Positions 27,437 to 36,916 of a DNA stretch of 63,997 bases are shown one piece after another; within the stretch, counting starts at the first letter, position 1; every line of letters begins with the position of its first letter. The DNA is taken from NCBI RefSeq assembly GCF_014349235.1, contig NZ_JACSOH010000023.1:1-63997 (forward strand), given 5' to 3'. Under the pieces are notes generated by a model, which saw only the letters and a list, made by a program, of their open reading frames with translations, did not search any database and was not told the DNA's origin. This DNA comes from Cytophaga sp. FL35. GTDB lineage: Bacteria; Bacteroidota; Bacteroidia; Flavobacteriales; Flavobacteriaceae. Both the position numbers and the translations under genes were made by a program.

Positions 27437-27631
27437 ACTGTAAGAATTTATACCTACAAATAAAGCATTTTGACAACACATATAGGGGCATAGAGAACAT
27501 TTAATTGTACCTGCAGAAGTAATTAAGGAATTTTAGCATTATAAACAGGAAAAACTGTTGAAACCGCAAGTTTTGGTATCATGTCAGTTCCTGTATCGTC
27601 CCAAAATTACTAACAAAACAAAAACCCCGAT

Positions 27632-28348
27632 TTGAAACCAAAAAACCTACTGGACCATCTTTGCGAAATGGAATCTCAACTTGGCGATTTCTCCTATGAG
27701 AATTTTACAATGAGCGAAGCAGAAGAGGTAAAGCAAGCTTTCCTGGCTTTTAAGAATACTCTTTTTGAAAAAATAAATCCTACCAATCCTAAAAATGCAG
27801 ATTACAATTATCTAAAATCTTTCAATGAAACCGAAAGAGCCTTGCTAGATTTTGATATGCAAACCTACGATGCGGTAATTACGCATTATGAATCCTATAC
27901 CAATGTTCTTAAATCCCTAAAAATCGAAACCCCCATGAAAAGCGAAAAATATAACTCTATTCCTTCGGATAGGGTAACCATTTCACCGCTTCAGTCCACC
28001 GCTACAGTTGACCTCTATCCTTTATTGGAAGACTGTATGGGCGAAATGGAGCTTCTAGAAGAACTCATAAAACTGTATGAAAAAAATGCCTTGGAGTTTA
28101 TTGGTCACGCCAAAATTCATTTAAAAAATGAGGACTATGACCGTCTTAGATTATCCGCGCATAAAATTAAAGCTGGTTTGGCAATGCTAAAGACCAATGA
28201 CCTGTATTCCATTGTCTTACAAATAGAGCAAACCTGTAAAACCGATAAAGACCATAAGCATTTACAATTCTTGTTCAACTGTTTTTTAAATGAGTTTCCT
28301 TTAGTACAGAACGCATTACAGCTTTCTTACAGTGAGTTGAAAAAATAA
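27632..28348 (+). CDS. Histidine-phosphotransfer (Hpt) domain protein
   Basis: A 238-residue protein beginning at a TTG, or at the ATG at 27668 (residue 13). The N-terminal 100 residues are helical and unfamiliar; the C-terminal part (about 125-235) is an Hpt four-helix bundle with the phosphorylatable His177 in 'RLSAHKIKAGLAMLKTNDL'. It has no kinase ATPase domain, so it must take phosphate from a kinase encoded elsewhere. It is first in the operon and 12 bp ahead of a stand-alone receiver protein, its likely partner. Together they look like the phosphorelay input of the surface-glycan operon downstream. Confidence 0.83.
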   Translation: MKPKNLLDHLCEMESQLGDFSYENFTMSEAEEVKQAFLAFKNTLFEKINPTNPKNADYNYLKSFNETERALLDFDMQTYDAVITHYESYTNVLKSLKIETPMKSEKYNSIPSDRVTISPLQSTATVDLYPLLEDCMGEMELLEELIKLYEKNALEFIGHAKIHLKNEDYDRLRLSAHKIKAGLAMLKTNDLYSIVLQIEQTCKTDKDHKHLQFLFNCFLNEFPLVQNALQLSYSELKK

Positions 28349-28360
28349 AATTATCAGACC

Positions 28361-28732
28361 ATGGCAAGAAAGAGTTTATTACTGGCAGAGGATGATGAAT
28401 TATTGGCCTCTTTACTCAACTTCCGATTAAAAAAAGGAGGGTATGATGTGGTACACAGTGGTGATGGCAAACAGGTTAAGGAGTATTTGGCACAGCGCAT
28501 GCCAGATATTATTGTTAGCGACATTATGATGCCTTATTTCTCTGGTATGGAGCTCATTGATTATGTGCGCAACGAACTGAAAAGTAAGATTCCAATAATA
28601 ATAATCTCTTCTGCAGGTAATGAAGAAAATGTGATCAATGCCTTTGAACTGGGCGCCAATGATTTTATATCAAAACCAGTAAGCCCCTCAGAACTGTTGG
28701 TGAGGGTAGCTAGGGAATTAAACAAAAATTAG
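28361..28732 (+). CDS. Single-domain response regulator
   Basis: A 123-residue receiver with no output domain: acidic pocket Glu10-Asp11-Asp12, phosphoacceptor Asp54 in 'IIVSDIMMPYFSGMEL', Ser in 'IIIISSAGNE' and Lys in 'DFISKPVSPSE'. Without a DNA-binding part it must act by protein contact, like CheY, or as a relay to the Hpt protein 12 bp upstream. The HEAT-repeat protein whose TTG start is 1 bp after its stop codon is a good candidate for the partner. All residues needed for phosphorylation are present. Confidence 0.92.
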   Translation: MARKSLLLAEDDELLASLLNFRLKKGGYDVVHSGDGKQVKEYLAQRMPDIIVSDIMMPYFSGMELIDYVRNELKSKIPIIIISSAGNEENVINAFELGANDFISKPVSPSELLVRVARELNKN

Positions 28733-28733
28733 A

Positions 28734-31700
28734 TTGCTAATACGGGCGATACATATTATCTCTCTTTTTGTAACTGCACCAAAAATCGATACCGATTCGC
28801 TGTGGATACTTACCATTGTATTCATTTCCTTAGCGGCACTTTATTTTGTTTCGGTTTTTATCTTCAGAAACAATATTTCCTATAAATCTTCCAAAACCAA
28901 AAAGCGCAAAATGGAGCTTTCCCCAATGGTAAGCGAATTTTTGTTCTATGAGGAAAATGCCGATAAAGAAGAGAAATCAAATTATATAGATCTTAAAATA
29001 CAGATAAGGGAACTGATCAAGAACGACTTCAACCGAAAAATTCTTACGGAGGTATTACTGGATTTACGTAAGGATGTTTCAGGAGATACCAAGCAAAGGC
29101 TTTTCAAATTATATCAAGACCTGGGACTTGACCAAGATGCTTATGAAAAGCTAAAAAGCTGGAAATGGGAAGTTATTGCAAAAGGAATTTCTCATTTGAC
29201 CCAAATGCAGGTAGAACCTGCCTATAGTTTTATTATAAAGTTTGTTAATAATCGTAGGCATACCGTTAGAAAGCAAGCAGAAATAGCTGCAGTTACCCTT
29301 AAACCGGAGGGTATCAATTATTTTTTGGACACCACTCGCTATAAAATTTCTGAGTGGCAACAACTGAAACTTTTAGATGTACTAAGAAATAGAGAAAACT
29401 TTGAACCTCCCCGCTTTAAATATTGGCTTACCAGTACCAATAAACATGTAGTGCTATTTGCCATTCGTCTTATAAAACACTACAACCAGAACGATGCCAA
29501 CGCAGCCCTTATTGAATTGGTAAAACATAGAAACAACCAAATCAAAACAGAAACCATACAATGCATTCAAGAGTTCTACGTTACCGATGCCATCCCAATG
29601 CTAAAGCAGGTTTTCCCAAAATGTAATGTCGACCTTAAAGTAAGTATTTTGGGAGCTATTGGTGAATTAGGTGATGAAACCGATATCGCATTCTTGGAAA
29701 AAGTAGCGGCTAGCGAAGGCAATTTTGCTGTTAAGAGCAAGGCCTTTGGTGCCATAAATATGATTTCACCAGATACCATTATGCCCACGGAGGGGTTAGA
29801 CAATAAGGGCATACAACCTGTACTTTCTGATTTACCGATAGAAAAACCAAAAGAGTTAGAAACACAAGAAACCAAAGAGCTGCCTCAGAAACATGTAGAG
29901 GAGCAAGAAGATGTTTTATCGCAAGAAGCAATTGAAGCAATCAAGAATAGAATGTCTGCTAAAAAAATGGAAGATATATCTTCTGAAGACCATCAAAAAA
30001 GTTCCTTGCCTACTGAAAACGAACCTTCAATGGTGTTGAGCAATGAAATCAATTCGCCTTCCAAAGCAGTAAGTGAGGAAGAGATTGCAGAAAATAATAT
30101 TTCCCAGTTGGAAAAGCTTACCGAGCCGACAGAAGCGAAAAATAGTGATGTTATTGAAGAGCAAACTGAAATTGCTAAAGATAAACTAGAAGAAAAAGAA
30201 GAAACCGCTGTTTACGGGGAAACCACAAAAGAAGACGTATCAATTAACGATGAACACAAGGAACAAACCTGTATTGAATCTGAAAAATATTCCTTTACCA
30301 CAGCGTCTTCAATTTCTATAGAACTTACAGAAGATTATGGCAACAAACCTTCTTCATCAATAGACCTTGACTTTAACTTTTTGCCCATTGTTATTGAAGA
30401 ATCGAACGACAAATACCACCAAAACAATTCAACCATGAATGAATCACACCAACCTGAGAAAGATATCCGTCAAATAGAGGTAGCATATGAGGTGATAAAG
30501 GTGGAGGATATTCCAAATCCCATTGCAGATGATGAATTTGATTTAGACATCAGTGATTTTGAATTTCTTCCTATTGTAATTGATAATGAAGAAGAATCGC
30601 AAGTAATAGAAAATAGTGAAGTTGATAATTTATCAGAGGAAATAGATGACTTGAACTTTCTGCCATTGGTAACAGATGGTGTTTTTGAGCCTACGACAGA
30701 GGAGCAAGAACAAGAATTACCTATGGAGGAAGCAAATGAACCAAATCTAACTACCTTGGAAGGCTACAAGCTATCTGATTTTGAAATAGATTTTGAACAA
30801 ACCGATAATACCCCAATCGAAGCAAAAGAGCCGGTTTTTGAACTAGAGGAAGAACCTCTGGCAAGTATAAGTATTGATGCGGATAGTTCGAATGCCGATG
30901 ATGTTATTTCTTGGTTGATGGAACAAAATGAGTTGGGACAAATAGAAGTGGATTTTGAAGAAATAAACACCCCATTCATTCAAGATGAAAGTTACTCCAA
31001 CCTTATTCCGGAACCTATTTATTATGATGAACACGAGACCTACATGATGGGGCTCTTAGACGACCTTCAAGAATTAGGCGACTATAGGGAAATCCCATTG
31101 TTGGAAGAGCTATTGGCGGGTGAAACCAAAACCTTCATTAAAGATAGAATAAGTCAACTGATTACTACATTTTCACAACACATAACTGATGACAAGAAGG
31201 CTAAAAAAGAAGAATCGGCACCCTTAAACCTACCAAATTTTAGCGTTTTTGCAGACTTATTCAAAAGCATAGATACAGAGGCCAAATTAATTCTTTTAGA
31301 TGAAGTGGTGGCCGTAGGGGACGAAAAGGAAATTGAGTTTTTGGACACCCTTTTGGAAGACCCCGACCCCCAAATTAGAAAAAAAGCCCAAACTGTTCTT
31401 AAAACCCTGGTAACAAAGGTTTCAACGAAATCAGATACTAAAAATTTTAAAAAAAAAGTAGATGATGAAGTGCTTACAAAAGAACTTTTTGATAATCAAA
31501 TGGCCAGGGAAAACCCAAGTGTTACCTATACCACTGAAGAGTACCAAGAGGTAATTAGCGAGATTGAGGAGAATGAATATTTTGATGATGAGTTTTTTAG
31601 CATAGACTTTGAAGTTTCTGAAGTTCTTGATAAAACCTATCCCAAGAAAATATTGGATTTACCCGTGGAGGCCGTAGAAATTACCCCCAACGGGGCCTCG

Positions 31701-31745
31701 TTAATGTTCCAAATTTATCAGTTCACAAAGGCCTTCCATAGATAA
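28734..31745 (+). CDS. Large HEAT-repeat membrane protein with acidic linker
   Basis: A 1003-residue protein starting at TTG directly after the receiver stop; the first internal ATG lies after the membrane helix, so TTG is preferred. Order: a transmembrane helix (about 20-42), a basic stop-transfer patch (KSSKTKKRK), HEAT-like repeats (about 80-350), a very acidic disordered stretch (about 360-760), then HEAT-like repeats again (about 765-915) and an acidic tail. In the linker the motif FLP[I/L]V recurs three times (residues 549, 611, 642), each preceded by Asp-rich sequence. Being cytoplasmic with a single anchor, it looks like a scaffold between the phosphorelay and the membrane glycosyltransferase 3 bp downstream. 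No enzyme motif is seen. Confidence 0.85.
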   Translation: MLIRAIHIISLFVTAPKIDTDSLWILTIVFISLAALYFVSVFIFRNNISYKSSKTKKRKMELSPMVSEFLFYEENADKEEKSNYIDLKIQIRELIKNDFNRKILTEVLLDLRKDVSGDTKQRLFKLYQDLGLDQDAYEKLKSWKWEVIAKGISHLTQMQVEPAYSFIIKFVNNRRHTVRKQAEIAAVTLKPEGINYFLDTTRYKISEWQQLKLLDVLRNRENFEPPRFKYWLTSTNKHVVLFAIRLIKHYNQNDANAALIELVKHRNNQIKTETIQCIQEFYVTDAIPMLKQVFPKCNVDLKVSILGAIGELGDETDIAFLEKVAASEGNFAVKSKAFGAINMISPDTIMPTEGLDNKGIQPVLSDLPIEKPKELETQETKELPQKHVEEQEDVLSQEAIEAIKNRMSAKKMEDISSEDHQKSSLPTENEPSMVLSNEINSPSKAVSEEEIAENNISQLEKLTEPTEAKNSDVIEEQTEIAKDKLEEKEETAVYGETTKEDVSINDEHKEQTCIESEKYSFTTASSISIELTEDYGNKPSSSIDLDFNFLPIVIEESNDKYHQNNSTMNESHQPEKDIRQIEVAYEVIKVEDIPNPIADDEFDLDISDFEFLPIVIDNEEESQVIENSEVDNLSEEIDDLNFLPLVTDGVFEPTTEEQEQELPMEEANEPNLTTLEGYKLSDFEIDFEQTDNTPIEAKEPVFELEEEPLASISIDADSSNADDVISWLMEQNELGQIEVDFEEINTPFIQDESYSNLIPEPIYYDEHETYMMGLLDDLQELGDYREIPLLEELLAGETKTFIKDRISQLITTFSQHITDDKKAKKEESAPLNLPNFSVFADLFKSIDTEAKLILLDEVVAVGDEKEIEFLDTLLEDPDPQIRKKAQTVLKTLVTKVSTKSDTKNFKKKVDDEVLTKELFDNQMARENPSVTYTTEEYQEVISEIEENEYFDDEFFSIDFEVSEVLDKTYPKKILDLPVEAVEITPNGASLMFQIYQFTKAFHR

Positions 31746-31748
31746 AAT

Positions 31749-33179
31749 ATGGATACAACTTTATTTGATATAGCCCTAGAATACATAAACATTGTTTTCT
31801 TAATGTTTACGGTCATTCTTTTTACCCTTTTTACCATCATGGGCTATCTATCAACTAGAAATTCCATCCATTATAGAAAGAAAAATAGTTTTGGAGACCT
31901 ATCTAAAATTATGGCTTCGCCACTTTCACCCAGTATAACCATAATTGCACCTGCCTACAATGAAGGACTTACCATAGTTGAGAATATACGGTCTTTAATG
32001 TCTCTTAGATATGTGAATTATGAGGTGATGGTAGTAAACGATGGGAGCAAGGATGATACCCTCCAAAAAATGATTGACGCCTATGACCTTGAGAGAATAG
32101 ATTTTGAAATTGACCCTAATTGGAAGAACAAACCTATAAGAGGGGTCTATAAATCACCTCACAGGGCATTTGCAAAATTAACGGTAATCGATAAGGAAAA
32201 TGGAGGAAAATCAGATGCATTAAATACCGGAATGGCCTTGTCTACCAGTAGGTATGTAGGTTGTATAGATGTAGATTGCCTTTTACTTCCTGATGCGCTA
32301 TTACACGTGGTCAAATCCTTTTACCAACGTTCTGAAAAAAGGGTCATAGCTGTAGGAGGTGTCATTAGAGTAGCTAATTCCTGTGTTATAGAAGGAGGTC
32401 AATTAGAAGAAATACGGTTGCCCAAAAGCTGGCTGGCCCGCTTTCAATTACTGGAATATACACGCTCTTTTATTCTTGGAAGAATGGCTTGGGGGCGTAT
32501 TGATAGTTTATTGATTATCTCAGGTGCTTTCGGTTTTTTTGACAGGGAAATTGCTTTAGAAGTAGGAGGTTATGATACGGGAACCGTAGGGGAGGACATG
32601 GAAATTGTCTTTAAGATGAGGAGATATATGCATGATAAGAGGGAACCCTATACTATAGAATACATTCCTGATCCCTTATGTTGGACCGAAGTTCCGGAAG
32701 ACATGAAAATTTTGATCAATCAAAGAGATCGCTGGGCTAGAGGTAATTTAGAGACCCTTTTTAAGCACAAGGATATGTTCTTTAATTCCCGTTATGGGCG
32801 CTTGGGACTACTGAGTTATCCTTATTGGTTTTTTTATGAATGGCTCGCTCCACTAATGGAGTTTTTTGGGTTCTTCACCATTATTCTCTTTATGTATTTA
32901 GGAATACTAAATTGGGATTTTTTCATTGCCATTACCGTCATGGTCTATGTGTTTTCAATCATGTTCTCCTTTTATGCCATCCTTTGGGATGTTTATAGCT
33001 ACAATGAGTATAAAAAGACGAAAGACATTTTAATATTGATGTTCTGCGCGATAATAGAACCAATTGCTTTTCACCCCATCGTAGTATGGTCCGCAGTTAG
33101 GGGTAATTATAAGAAACTGTTTAAAATTAAATCCGGGTGGGGGTCACAAGTTAGAAAAGGTTTTGCCAAAGCAACCTAA
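31749..33179 (+). CDS. Processive family 2 glycosyltransferase (PgaC/BcsA-like)
   Basis: A 476-residue membrane glycosyltransferase. A membrane helix (11-33) precedes the GT-A domain, which has all processive-synthase residues: Asp98 (VNDGS), DVD at 174-176, Glu282-Asp283 (VGEDMEI) and QRDRW at 325-329. Two or three membrane helices follow (about 350-450). It should polymerise a sugar from a nucleotide donor and push the chain through the inner membrane, as PgaC does for poly-N-acetylglucosamine. No PgaB deacetylase is encoded here, so PNAG itself is not implied. It lies 3 bp after the HEAT gene and 5 bp before the LtaS-like gene. Confidence 0.9.
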   Translation: MDTTLFDIALEYINIVFLMFTVILFTLFTIMGYLSTRNSIHYRKKNSFGDLSKIMASPLSPSITIIAPAYNEGLTIVENIRSLMSLRYVNYEVMVVNDGSKDDTLQKMIDAYDLERIDFEIDPNWKNKPIRGVYKSPHRAFAKLTVIDKENGGKSDALNTGMALSTSRYVGCIDVDCLLLPDALLHVVKSFYQRSEKRVIAVGGVIRVANSCVIEGGQLEEIRLPKSWLARFQLLEYTRSFILGRMAWGRIDSLLIISGAFGFFDREIALEVGGYDTGTVGEDMEIVFKMRRYMHDKREPYTIEYIPDPLCWTEVPEDMKILINQRDRWARGNLETLFKHKDMFFNSRYGRLGLLSYPYWFFYEWLAPLMEFFGFFTIILFMYLGILNWDFFIAITVMVYVFSIMFSFYAILWDVYSYNEYKKTKDILILMFCAIIEPIAFHPIVVWSAVRGNYKKLFKIKSGWGSQVRKGFAKAT

Positions 33180-33184
33180 AAAAT

Positions 33185-35545
33185 ATGAATACCAGCAAAA
33201 TAGATAGATACAGTTTAAAGCACTACACCAGAATGATCATTTCATTTTTTGGTAGTCTTTTGGTGCTTACCCTGTATCAATACGCAACCCTTTACTTTAA
33301 GGGGGTTGTAGACATCATTATTGGTACCAGTTTTTTAATCGCTGCCGTACATCAAATTGGATTTGCTTCCATTGTTGGTGTATTACTTGTATTCCCGTTT
33401 AACTTTTGGGAGAATCTTAGACCAAAGTATGGCTTCAACCTCATTTTTGTTTTACTCATTATTTTGTTGATCATAGAGGCCATGCTGATTAGTTATTTCT
33501 GTACAGCTTTGGTGCCACTTGGTTCGGATTTACTTGGGTACAGTTTTGAGGATATAAAAATGACGATTGCCAATTCCGGTGGTCTTTCCCTTTCTTTAAT
33601 TATTGGGGTAGTGGTAATTATCGGCCTATTTTTCGGACTTTATAAACTTACAAGTAAGCACTACCACTACATAAGCAAAATGTATCCTTTCACGATCATT
33701 TTGTTCAGTATGTTCATTATGACCCTATTTTTGGAAGGTAAGCCTATTGACCATAACAAAACGCAATATCTAGCACTTAATATTTATCAATCTTCCACAG
33801 AGGACACCTCCTATAATTCCGAAGTGGAGTATCCGCTCATAAAGACCAAAAAAACTGAAAATGTATTAGGACCATACTTTGAATTAAAAAAGGAAAAACC
33901 CCATATAGTCTTCATTATGGTCGAAGGGCTTGGTAGGGACTTTGTTGGTGAGGGGGCGGAATTTGGGGGCTTCACGCCCTTCCTTGATAAATTGACCACT
34001 AAATCACTCTATTGGGAGAATTGTCTGAGTAATACCGGTAGAACTTTTGGTGTGCTGCCATCCTTAATGGGATCACTTCCATTTGGAAAAAGTGGTTTTA
34101 TGGAACTTGAGAAATATCCAAATAAGCTTACCCTCTATGGAGTACTTAAAAACAATGGATATAATACAGCATTCTATCAAGGAACCAATAGTGCCTTTGA
34201 TAATGTTGACCGTTTTTTAAATAGCGAGAATGTGGACTTTGTATTGGACAAATCAGGTTTCGGTAGCAAATACACCATGCAGGCCGAAGATGCCGCAGGT
34301 TCCTCTTGGGGCTATCCGGACATGGAACTGTTTAAAAAGAGCATGAGCCTTCACAGAAATGAGGAGGCCCCAAGAATGGAGGTATATATGACCATAAGTA
34401 CGCATGAGCCTTTTATTCCACCCCAACACGAAGTTTACGAAGAGAAGGCCCAGGAAATTCTATCACAAGGCACGTACGAGGGAAAAACTAGAAAAATTAT
34501 AGAAAAAAACAGTAATGTTTTTGCAACCTTGTTATATACCGATGAAGCCTTGGAATACGTATTTGAAGAATACAAAAAACAACCGGGGTATAACAATACG
34601 ATTTTTGTAATTACCGGAGACCATAGGCTTATACCTATTCCGCAAAGAAACAATTTAAGCCGATTTCACGTTCCTCTTATCATTTATAGTCCTCTGCTCA
34701 AGGAAACTAAAAAAATAAGTGCCATAAATTCACATTTTGATGTTACTCCAAGCCTGCTGGCACTTCTGGATGCTGAATATGAAATGAAAATGCCTAAGAA
34801 AGTTGCATGGATGGGAGATGCCTTGGATATGAACCAAGATTTTAGGGGCACCAAGGATATTCCTTTAATGAGGAACAAAAACGAGTTGAAGGAATACATA
34901 AGTGGAGAAAAATTCTACTCTAACGGTAATGTGTTCAATCTTGATGAAAATTTAGATGTTCATAGTACTTTTGGAGGTTCTAATTTGGAAACAAAATTGA
35001 GGTCTTTTAAGTCAATGAACTCCTATGTAACCAACAACAACAAAATTATACCGGACAGCCTAGCAATTTTCAGTGTTAAAAAGGAAAAATTTACGGATAG
35101 CGAAATTATCTGGATCAATAGCGTCTATAACGGTGAGAATTTTGACAAAGTTTATATGAAAGCCAGAGCTTTGGCGTTTAAAAAAGAGTATGATAAAGCA
35201 TTGTTGCTCTGTAGTTACATTTTATCCGAATCTCCAAGCCATATAGATACAAAGGTGCTCATGGGCAGGGTTAGTGTTTGGAGCGGTGATTACGCCTCTT
35301 CCATTAAAATTTTAAAAGAGTGTATTAAAATGAACCCTAATTATATTGATTCTTATTCGGCCTTATTTGATGTGTACTATTGGTCCGATCGTTTTAGGGA
35401 GGGTTTGGAACTGATAGATATGGTAGAGGAGAACAGTTCCAGTGCGCATGAAATAAAAGACAAAATAAACAGGGCTAAAATTTTGGCCAGGAAAAATGGC
35501 GTGGCTCTTAACAAGAAATTAAAATCAGAAGAATCCCCAATTTAA
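33185..35545 (+). CDS. LtaS-like phosphotransferase fused to C-terminal TPRs
   Basis: A 786-residue inner-membrane protein with five predicted N-terminal helices (within 1-185), then an extracytoplasmic alkaline-phosphatase-superfamily domain of the lipoteichoic-acid-synthase type (about 235-560). Metal/active-site residues are intact: Glu247 (FIMVEGLGRDF), the likely nucleophile Thr287 (NTGRTFG), 'STHEPFIPP' and Asp479-His480 (TGDHR). A TPR region (about 655-775, 'KARALAFKKEYDKALLLCSY', 'MNPNYIDSYSALFDVYYW') closes the protein; it resembles the TPRs at the start of the next gene's product. It probably transfers a phospho-group such as glycerol phosphate or phosphoethanolamine to a surface glycan or lipid. 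Confidence 0.87.
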   Translation: MNTSKIDRYSLKHYTRMIISFFGSLLVLTLYQYATLYFKGVVDIIIGTSFLIAAVHQIGFASIVGVLLVFPFNFWENLRPKYGFNLIFVLLIILLIIEAMLISYFCTALVPLGSDLLGYSFEDIKMTIANSGGLSLSLIIGVVVIIGLFFGLYKLTSKHYHYISKMYPFTIILFSMFIMTLFLEGKPIDHNKTQYLALNIYQSSTEDTSYNSEVEYPLIKTKKTENVLGPYFELKKEKPHIVFIMVEGLGRDFVGEGAEFGGFTPFLDKLTTKSLYWENCLSNTGRTFGVLPSLMGSLPFGKSGFMELEKYPNKLTLYGVLKNNGYNTAFYQGTNSAFDNVDRFLNSENVDFVLDKSGFGSKYTMQAEDAAGSSWGYPDMELFKKSMSLHRNEEAPRMEVYMTISTHEPFIPPQHEVYEEKAQEILSQGTYEGKTRKIIEKNSNVFATLLYTDEALEYVFEEYKKQPGYNNTIFVITGDHRLIPIPQRNNLSRFHVPLIIYSPLLKETKKISAINSHFDVTPSLLALLDAEYEMKMPKKVAWMGDALDMNQDFRGTKDIPLMRNKNELKEYISGEKFYSNGNVFNLDENLDVHSTFGGSNLETKLRSFKSMNSYVTNNNKIIPDSLAIFSVKKEKFTDSEIIWINSVYNGENFDKVYMKARALAFKKEYDKALLLCSYILSESPSHIDTKVLMGRVSVWSGDYASSIKILKECIKMNPNYIDSYSALFDVYYWSDRFREGLELIDMVEENSSSAHEIKDKINRAKILARKNGVALNKKLKSEESPI

Positions 35546-35547
35546 AG

Positions 35548-36894
35548 ATGAAGTTGGTTAAGCCATATATTGTCCTTTTGTGCCTGTTAACGTTTAATTG
35601 GAACGTAGCTCAGGATTTGGCTTTTAACAACGCTATGGATGATAGCTATGATGCAGCATACGCGCTTGCGTATAAAGGGGAACACGGAAGGGCAAAGGCT
35701 ATATTGATATCTTTTTTAGATAAGCAACCGGATCATGAAGATGCCAGAACCCTATTGGCCAACACCTACAGTTGGGACAGACAATATGAGGCAGCCCGTA
35801 GAGAGTATAATACAGTAACTAGCAATAATAGAAACCATAAAGCCGCTTGGATAGGAGCAATTAAAAATGAGCTTTACGCTAAAAATGAAGGTATTGCCCT
35901 AGGACTTGCATATAAGGCCTTATCCTATTTAGATAAAGAAAATGAAATAGAGCGATTAAAGTCGATTTCTCAAAATAGGCTAGAGTCAAAGGAATATAAA
36001 GAAAACGGATGGTATAATGTGGAATCTGTCATTACCTCAAAAAGCAAGAAGAGTCCTAAGAATACGAAACAAAAAATTGTAGAAGGAGAAGATAAAGAAG
36101 GAAAGGACGAAAAAGAACAGATAACGTCCTCTATAGCAAAAACAGCTGCTGAAAAGGACGTGTTCAACAATAGAATTGATATACGAAATGCGGTGACTGT
36201 TTTCGATCAGCGCTATGACCCCATGATTTATACCAGTATATCCTACCGAAGGCAAACCATGGCGGGAGCCTTAATTCCAAGACTAAATTATAGCAATAGG
36301 TTAGGAAAAAATGGAATACAGTATGATTTGGATTTTTATCCCAAGTTTTCCAAACGTTTCTATGCTTATTTAAATTACGGTTATTCCAATTCTTCCATTT
36401 ACCCTGAACATAAATTTGGGGGAGACCTTTATGTGAATCTTCCGGGAGCAATTGAATTTTCTGCAGGAGGCAGGCATATAACTTTTGAAAGTGGAGATGT
36501 AAATGTACTTACTAATTCCTTGGGGCACTACAGGGGCAATTATTACTTTTCCCTACGGTCTTATATCACACCAAAACCGGACAACCTTACGCGCTTTGCG
36601 GGAAATCTTTTGGTTAGAAAATATTTAAAGGACGCAGAAAATTTCTTTGGGGTAAATCTTGGAATGGGCTATTCCCCAGAATTGAGGCAAATAATTTCAG
36701 GAGATGAATTGCTCGCAGAAACACTATTATACGTAGAATCTCAACGTTTAAGCCTGGAGTACCAATTTACCGGAAAGAACAATCAAAATGCCTACAGAGC
36801 TAATCTTGGTGCCACGCGACAGGAATTGGCATTTGCGGCAGGCAAATTCTTCTATGGGATTTCAGCGGGAATTACTTATCAGGTTAAATTCTGA
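35548..36894 (+). CDS. YaiO-family outer-membrane beta-barrel with N-terminal TPRs
   Basis: A 448-residue exported protein: signal peptide (1-22, 'NWNVAQDL'), TPR-like repeats (about 30-130, 'AYKGEHGRAKAILISFLDKQPDHEDARTL'), a Lys/Glu-rich linker (about 160-200), and a C-terminal barrel (about 205-448) of the YaiO type ('FDQRYDPMIYTSISYRRQ', ending in 'SAGITYQVKF' with terminal Phe). A periplasmic TPR plus outer-membrane barrel is also the plan of polysaccharide secretins such as PgaA and BcsC, so it may be the export pore or a surface anchor for the glycan made by the operon. It begins 2 bp after the LtaS-like gene. Confidence 0.87.
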   Translation: MKLVKPYIVLLCLLTFNWNVAQDLAFNNAMDDSYDAAYALAYKGEHGRAKAILISFLDKQPDHEDARTLLANTYSWDRQYEAARREYNTVTSNNRNHKAAWIGAIKNELYAKNEGIALGLAYKALSYLDKENEIERLKSISQNRLESKEYKENGWYNVESVITSKSKKSPKNTKQKIVEGEDKEGKDEKEQITSSIAKTAAEKDVFNNRIDIRNAVTVFDQRYDPMIYTSISYRRQTMAGALIPRLNYSNRLGKNGIQYDLDFYPKFSKRFYAYLNYGYSNSSIYPEHKFGGDLYVNLPGAIEFSAGGRHITFESGDVNVLTNSLGHYRGNYYFSLRSYITPKPDNLTRFAGNLLVRKYLKDAENFFGVNLGMGYSPELRQIISGDELLAETLLYVESQRLSLEYQFTGKNNQNAYRANLGATRQELAFAAGKFFYGISAGITYQVKF

Positions 36895-36916
36895 TGTTTC
36901 AATTTTGATAACCCGA

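Noticed and set aside
31749-36894. A pgaABCD (PNAG) or bcs (cellulose) locus
   Set aside because: There is no PgaB deacetylase, no PgaD, no BcsB or BcsZ and no PilZ domain; only the glycosyltransferase and the TPR-barrel idea are shared.
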